Below are positions 6,922-9,847 of a stretch of DNA of 9,847 nt, piece after piece. Source of the DNA: Candidatus Bathyarchaeota archaeon (GTDB lineage Archaea > Thermoproteota > Bathyarchaeia > Bathyarchaeales > DTEX01); the NCBI GenBank assembly GCA_026414245.1, contig JAOAJJ010000013.1, forward strand, positions 4,772 to 14,618, read 5' to 3'. The notes beneath the pieces are model-generated. The model was not told the DNA's origin. It searched no databases and saw only the letters and a list, made by a program, of their open reading frames with translations. The position numbers and the translations under genes are program-made. The stretch's first letter is position 1, and every line of letters begins with the position of its first letter.

Positions 6922-8040
6922 TTAGACTTTCCAATCAATTTTAATACCATCGGGTTTAATGTAAACTCTGATCAAGCTAGCTATAACTATTAAGAGCCAT
7001 AGAGGAGCCGTGATAAAATAGAACGCTATGAATTCCAGAGGATTAAAATGGAGTCGGAGTTTTCTGGCAATAAGATAGAATGTCAGCAAGTAAGTAGCTA
7101 GGCTTCCAAGAACTATAAGAAAGTTTTTTAGTAGTGAAAAGGTTGTGGAGGTTAGGGCGGTTGGAGGCAGAAGAATGTTCGCCTTCGACGACATCAAAAT
7201 CAAAGATAAATATAGCATTTTAAATGATAAGTCATCTGGCATAAAAAGGTTCGTTAACATTACCGGTAAGGCTGGGAAAATCAGCAGTAACGATGGAATT
7301 ATAACTTTAGGATACTTGTACACGGCTTCCTTAAGTATTTTAAAGTTTTCCTTAAACCAGAAGGCTGCACCGATACCCCAACGCTTTCTCTGATTAAACC
7401 ATTCTCTCAGAGATGAAGGCGCCCTCGTGTAGACGATTAAATTCTCCGCAAACCTAAAGCGAGCGCCATTAGTGAAGGATCTAACAGCCATATCCAAATC
7501 TTCACATATCACCCTTCTAAATCCTCCCAGCTCCTCAAACACGTCTCTTTTAATGGCGAACGCGGCGCCATTAATGCCCAGGCACTTCCCTATACTTCTC
7601 GAGAAGAAGAGACTTGTCAAATTAAAGCTCAGATAATCGTAGCTCACAATTTTAGCCACAAAGGAGTCTCTTATAACCCCCTTCTTAACTTCAAGGATCT
7701 CAGCGTTTCTCATCTCCCTAACTATCGACTCAAGAAAGCTTTCTCCGTCTCCATCTATTGAAACATCGGAATCCAGGAATAGCAGTATGTCGCCTCTCGA
7801 CCTCTTAGCAACCTCATTCAGCACGTTAGCCTTACCCTTCCTGACGCCATTAAATATGAAGTGAACGTTTTTATCCGAAAACCTTTTGGCAGCATCCAGG
7901 CTTCTCTGAGTTGGCTCATCTATGATAACGAAGATCTCTTTCTCCCCATATGGGTCTCTGAGAAGGCTTTCAATTAAGGGTTCAAGAAGGTCGGACTCCC
8001 TGTGCACTGGAATTAAAACGCTTATCTTCTCTCTAGTCAT
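6922..8040 (-). CDS. Membrane-anchored family 2 glycosyltransferase
   Basis: The 372-residue protein has an N-terminal GT-A fold and a C-terminal membrane part. The fold opens with ISVLIPVHRESD. GKANVLNE (69-76) is a nucleotide-sugar contact, DSD at 90-92 is the metal-binding DxD, ED at 180-181 is the acceptor-side acidic pair, and QRKRW at 217-221 is the Q(Q/R)xRW motif of processive-type enzymes such as cellulose and hyaluronan synthases. Hydrophobic segments near 246-266, 274-290, 305-325 and 337-359 would place the catalytic domain on the cytoplasmic face. The likely role is synthesis of a surface polysaccharide, glycolipid or N-glycan precursor. The sugar cannot be told. It stands alone, divergent from the photolyase unit. 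The ATG at 8040 has no visible ribosome site. Confidence 0.85.
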   Translation of the reverse strand: MTREKISVLIPVHRESDLLEPLIESLLRDPYGEKEIFVIIDEPTQRSLDAAKRFSDKNVHFIFNGVRKGKANVLNEVAKRSRGDILLFLDSDVSIDGDGESFLESIVREMRNAEILEVKKGVIRDSFVAKIVSYDYLSFNLTSLFFSRSIGKCLGINGAAFAIKRDVFEELGGFRRVICEDLDMAVRSFTNGARFRFAENLIVYTRAPSSLREWFNQRKRWGIGAAFWFKENFKILKEAVYKYPKVIIPSLLLIFPALPVMLTNLFMPDDLSFKMLYLSLILMSSKANILLPPTALTSTTFSLLKNFLIVLGSLATYLLTFYLIARKLRLHFNPLEFIAFYFITAPLWLLIVIASLIRVYIKPDGIKIDWKV

Positions 8041-8221
8041 ATAGAAATAATGTTAGGATGCATAGGATATTTCTAATTTTCGATACTTCTCAAAAACGTT
8101 GTCTAGCTTCTGTCGGGAAAATTTCTATCATTCTCCACCCTTAAATACGTGGAATCTAGGTTCTGATGGTAGGATAAGGGGAATAATTGGTTTAAAGCGC
8201 ATCTTTATGGAAGGTTATCTC
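8041..8221. promoter_or_regulatory. Divergent intergenic region between the glycosyltransferase and the photolyase unit
   Basis: I see no convincing gene in these 181 bases. On the rightward strand TTTAAA at 8191-8196 is a TATA-like element, centred about 28 bp before ATG 8222, and would suit a leaderless start there. TTAAATA near 8143-8149 is another, more distant candidate. Leftward, AAATATCC (about 8066-8073) lies some 26-33 bp before the glycosyltransferase ATG and is a weak TATA candidate. The frame in phase with photolyase is open from 8066 to the TAG at 8243, but its translation has no protein-like pattern before ATG 8207. Confidence 0.3.
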
Positions 8222-8396
8222 ATGGTTCGAATAGATATCGATTAGGGGATAAAAACGCCATATAGCCGGGCAGGATCCTTTTGCTCGACAAACGATAATA
8301 ATCTCTCTGTTCGGCGAAGAACAAGTCTTAGACATCATCTTAGAGATAAAAGGGATATTACTTATGCACCACGTTTCCGGAGCGGTCAATCGATGA
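8222..8396 (+). pseudogene. Small unrecognised gene upstream of photolyase, apparently broken by a TAG and a frameshift
   Basis: I do not recognise the family. In one frame bases 8253-8396 encode a protein-like stretch (AGQDPFARQTIIISLFGEEQ, then a helix VLDIILEIKGILLMHHVSG) that ends in TGA at 8394-8396 and overlaps the photolyase ATG as ATGA. That arrangement is typical of coupled genes, so this frame is very likely real. It has no good start of its own, because a TAA lies at 8250. A plausible start, MVRIDID at ATG 8222 behind a TATA-like box, lies in another frame and meets a TAG at 8243. Skipping one A in the run at 8251-8255 would join the two, but the TAG would remain. A route through the third frame (LGDKNAI at 8242-8262) would instead need two shifts and avoid the TAG. 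The intact protein would be about 57 residues. Confidence 0.45.
8379..8382 (+). promoter_or_regulatory. Ribosome binding site of the photolyase gene
   Basis: GGAG at 8379-8382 lies 10 nt before ATG 8393, inside the upstream small gene. This supports initiation at 8393 together with the ATGA overlap. Confidence 0.45.
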
Positions 8397-8932
8397 GAGT
8401 CCTCTACTGGTTTAGGCGTGACCTGAGGGTAAGAGACAATAGGGCTCTTGCCGAAGCCGTTTCTAGGAGTAATAAAGTGGTTGCCGTATTCATCTTCGAC
8501 GCTGATACATTGAGGGAGCGTGAAATAGACTTTAAGGATCCCCGATTTATATTTCTCCTAGACGCGTTGAGGGAACTCGAGGCTAAAGTGAGGCTTCATG
8601 TGTTCTGTGGTAGGACATGTGAAGTTTTTGAGCATCTCTTGGGGCGATATAGGTTTAATGCCATATACACAGCGTCTCCCTTATCTTGGGATGAAGAGAT
8701 AAAGGTTCAGGAGGTTAGAAAGATATGTCAGAAAAACAATGTTAAATTTATTGAGGTAATTGATAATGTTCTGGTTGATTCTTCCTCAATAGGTTCAGTC
8801 AACAACTTCGCAATATTTTATAGGCGGTGGCGAAAGCTCGTTGACGCTCAGACCATTGGAGAAGTTTCACCGAAGAGTTTCGCGGAGATAGATGAGCCGA
8901 ATCTAACGGATCTATCCGCCAAAAACAGATAG
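8393..8932 (+). CDS. phr: Photolyase, N-terminal (antenna) domain, ending at an in-frame TAG
   Basis: DNA photolyase uses blue light and reduced FAD to split cyclobutane pyrimidine dimers. This 179-residue frame is the N-terminal alpha/beta domain, which can hold the light-harvesting cofactor. It begins with the family signature VLYWFRRDLRVRDNRAL, and continues through VFIFDAD and FYRRWRKL near the end of the domain. It stops at TAG 8930-8932. The FAD domain follows in the same frame after three more codons and an ATG at 8942. One sense codon in place of TAG would give a single protein of 432 residues, a normal photolyase length. The start ATG overlaps the stop of the upstream small gene and has GGAG in front. 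Whether it is translated as two chains, read through, or decaying is open. A sequencing error at the TAG is also possible. Confidence 0.85.
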   Translation: MRVLYWFRRDLRVRDNRALAEAVSRSNKVVAVFIFDADTLREREIDFKDPRFIFLLDALRELEAKVRLHVFCGRTCEVFEHLLGRYRFNAIYTASPLSWDEEIKVQEVRKICQKNNVKFIEVIDNVLVDSSSIGSVNNFAIFYRRWRKLVDAQTIGEVSPKSFAEIDEPNLTDLSAKNR

Positions 8933-8935
8933 GAG
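8932..8935 (+). promoter_or_regulatory. Ribosome binding site of the photolyase FAD-domain frame
   Basis: GGAG at 8932-8935 starts within the TAG stop (TAGGAG) and lies 6 nt before ATG 8942. This is an optimal spacing and means the second half could be translated independently or by coupled re-initiation. Confidence 0.5.
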
Positions 8936-8941
8936 ATCAAC

Positions 8942-9691
8942 ATGGCTGATATGTGGAGGGCTGGTTGGCACACTCATAGGCTTCAATTCTTCGACTTTAG
9001 AAAGTACGCTGTAACTAGGGATTATCCATATCTGGATGGCACCTCGAAGCTATCTCCCTACATAAGCCTCGGCATATTATCTATCAGAGATCTCTTTAAT
9101 TATGCGGTAGAGTTCTCAGAAGAGTTTGTGAGGCAGCTGGCTTGGAGAGAATTCTACTACTATTTGAAAAATAAATATCCTTGGATGCGGAACATGGAGA
9201 TCAAATCCCGCATGAGAAACATAAGGTGGGAGAACGATGAATACTTAATCAACGCCTTTAAAGAGGGGAAGACGGGTTACCCAATTGTAGATGCGGGCAT
9301 TAGGCAGCTGAAATCGGAAAGATGGATGCATAACAGAGTGAGGCTGATAGTGGCTAACTTTCTAGTTAAGGATCTTCATGTAGATTGGAGGATTGGGGAA
9401 GATTTCTTCAAGAAGAATCTCATAGACTATGACGAGACCCTCAACGTAGGTAATTGGCAGTGGTCGGCGTCGGTAGGCGTAGACCCGCTACCCCTTAGAG
9501 TATTCAACCCGATGAGGCAGGCGGAGAAGTATGATCCATTATGCGAATATATCAAGAAGTATATTCCTGAACTGAGAGATCTGGATCATAAAGAACTCCA
9601 CGATCCATTAAAATATAGGCTAAAAGGATACTATGAACCCATAGTGAATCATTATGAACGAATAAAAAAGTTTAAAGAGATGATAAGTTGA
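8942..9691 (+). CDS. phr: Photolyase, C-terminal FAD-binding catalytic domain
   Basis: This 249-residue frame is the helical FAD domain of a class I-type cyclobutane dimer photolyase. It holds GTSKLSPYISLG (33-44), RQLAWREFYYY (64-74), GKTGYPIVDAGIRQL (109-123), RWMHNRVRLIVANFLVKDL (127-145) and NVGNWQWSASVG (168-179). By hand alignment to E. coli PhrB, the three electron-transfer tryptophans W306, W359 and W382 match W96, W149 and W172, with exactly the same spacing. The FAD-contacting N378 matches N168. So the catalytic domain shows no sign of decay. It is in the same frame as the N-terminal half, separated from it by TAG and three codons. Cryptochrome-like sequences are the main alternative, but the retained repair-type motifs favour photolyase. 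Confidence 0.87.
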   Translation: MADMWRAGWHTHRLQFFDFRKYAVTRDYPYLDGTSKLSPYISLGILSIRDLFNYAVEFSEEFVRQLAWREFYYYLKNKYPWMRNMEIKSRMRNIRWENDEYLINAFKEGKTGYPIVDAGIRQLKSERWMHNRVRLIVANFLVKDLHVDWRIGEDFFKKNLIDYDETLNVGNWQWSASVGVDPLPLRVFNPMRQAEKYDPLCEYIKKYIPELRDLDHKELHDPLKYRLKGYYEPIVNHYERIKKFKEMIS

Positions 9692-9706
9692 ATCAAAAGC
9701 TGATAC

Positions 9707-9847
9707 CTAATGCTTAATATAGTAACGTGATATCTTGAACATAATCGCTCCATAAACTTCGAGTTTCTTTTTAGTTCCGTTAAGAGAAAAATAATAGAGA
9801 AAACCCGGGATTTTTATGTCGATCATAGCGCTTCTGCGCCTCTCTTT
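9707..9847 (-). CDS. Possible 3' end of a leftward gene of unknown function
   Basis: From the window edge leftward one frame stays open for 46 codons and ends at TAG 9707-9709, 15 nt beyond the photolyase stop. The translation (for example IDIKIPGFLYYFSLNG and LEVYGAIMFKISRYY) alternates hydrophobic and charged residues as real protein does, and the other two leftward frames close early. No family is recognisable. It would be convergent with photolyase. An ATG at 9826 would allow a 39-residue peptide instead. The rightward T-rich stretch at 9764-9772 inside it could serve as a photolyase terminator. Confidence 0.35.
   Translation of the reverse strand, partial: KERRRSAMIDIKIPGFLYYFSLNGTKKKLEVYGAIMFKISRYYIKH

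Noticed and set aside
7145..7393. Rightward open frame opposite the glycosyltransferase
   Set aside because: It is antisense to a well-supported glycosyltransferase membrane region and has no independent evidence.
8224..8233. tRNA T-loop-like GGTTCGAATA
   Set aside because: The flanking bases do not form a T stem, and no acceptor or anticodon arm could be built upstream.
8192..8389. Leftward 65-codon open frame in the photolyase upstream region
   Set aside because: It is the antisense of the more convincing rightward small gene, has no ribosome site or family pattern, and is rich in cysteine and isoleucine typical of shadow frames.
8246..8392. N-terminal extension of photolyase in its own frame (open from 8246)
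   Set aside because: The translation is arginine- and serine-rich with no pattern, the family starts right at VLYWFRRDLR, and the ATGA overlap plus GGAG favour ATG 8393.
1..9847. CRISPR arrays, insertion-sequence ends, defence genes
   Set aside because: No regularly spaced repeats, transposase motifs or recognised defence domains were seen on either strand.

Overview
The window looks like chromosomal DNA of an archaeon, most likely an uncultivated Thermoproteota-type lineage (Bathyarchaeia-like is a guess). The reasons are a NurA-HerA pair, an adjacent TldD/TldE pair, an archaeal-looking PyrE, TATA-like boxes about 21-25 bp upstream of start codons with no leader, and Shine-Dalgarno sites of the GGTG/GGAG type where genes are packed together. 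No rRNA, tRNA, CRISPR array or insertion sequence was found.

Left edge (1-2182): the last 46 codons of a secreted or surface-type protein ending in a fibronectin type III fold run rightward. They collide with a leftward nurA-herA pair for DNA end resection. herA is truncated: its last ~36 codons are the antisense of the fibronectin gene and its second half is absent, so the sequence changes identity near position 143. Centre-left (2183-3932): a divergent promoter with a 13-bp inverted repeat separates nurA from a rightward small winged-helix protein and a TudS-related Fe-S desulfidase. That pair converges on leftward pyrE. Centre (3933-6795): pyrE and tldD appear to share one short TATA-centred divergent promoter, and tldD-tldE are translationally coupled. 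Right (6922-9847): a leftward membrane glycosyltransferase (GT2) lies back to back with a rightward DNA-repair unit. That unit is a small broken gene overlapping by ATGA a class I-type photolyase, itself interrupted by one in-frame TAG exactly between its two domains. The right edge holds a possible leftward gene 3' end.

The points that most deserve attention are the TAG-split photolyase with all visible catalytic residues intact, the unrecognised small gene coupled to it, and the abrupt herA/fibronectin junction. Most other genes are ordinary conserved archaeal genes.
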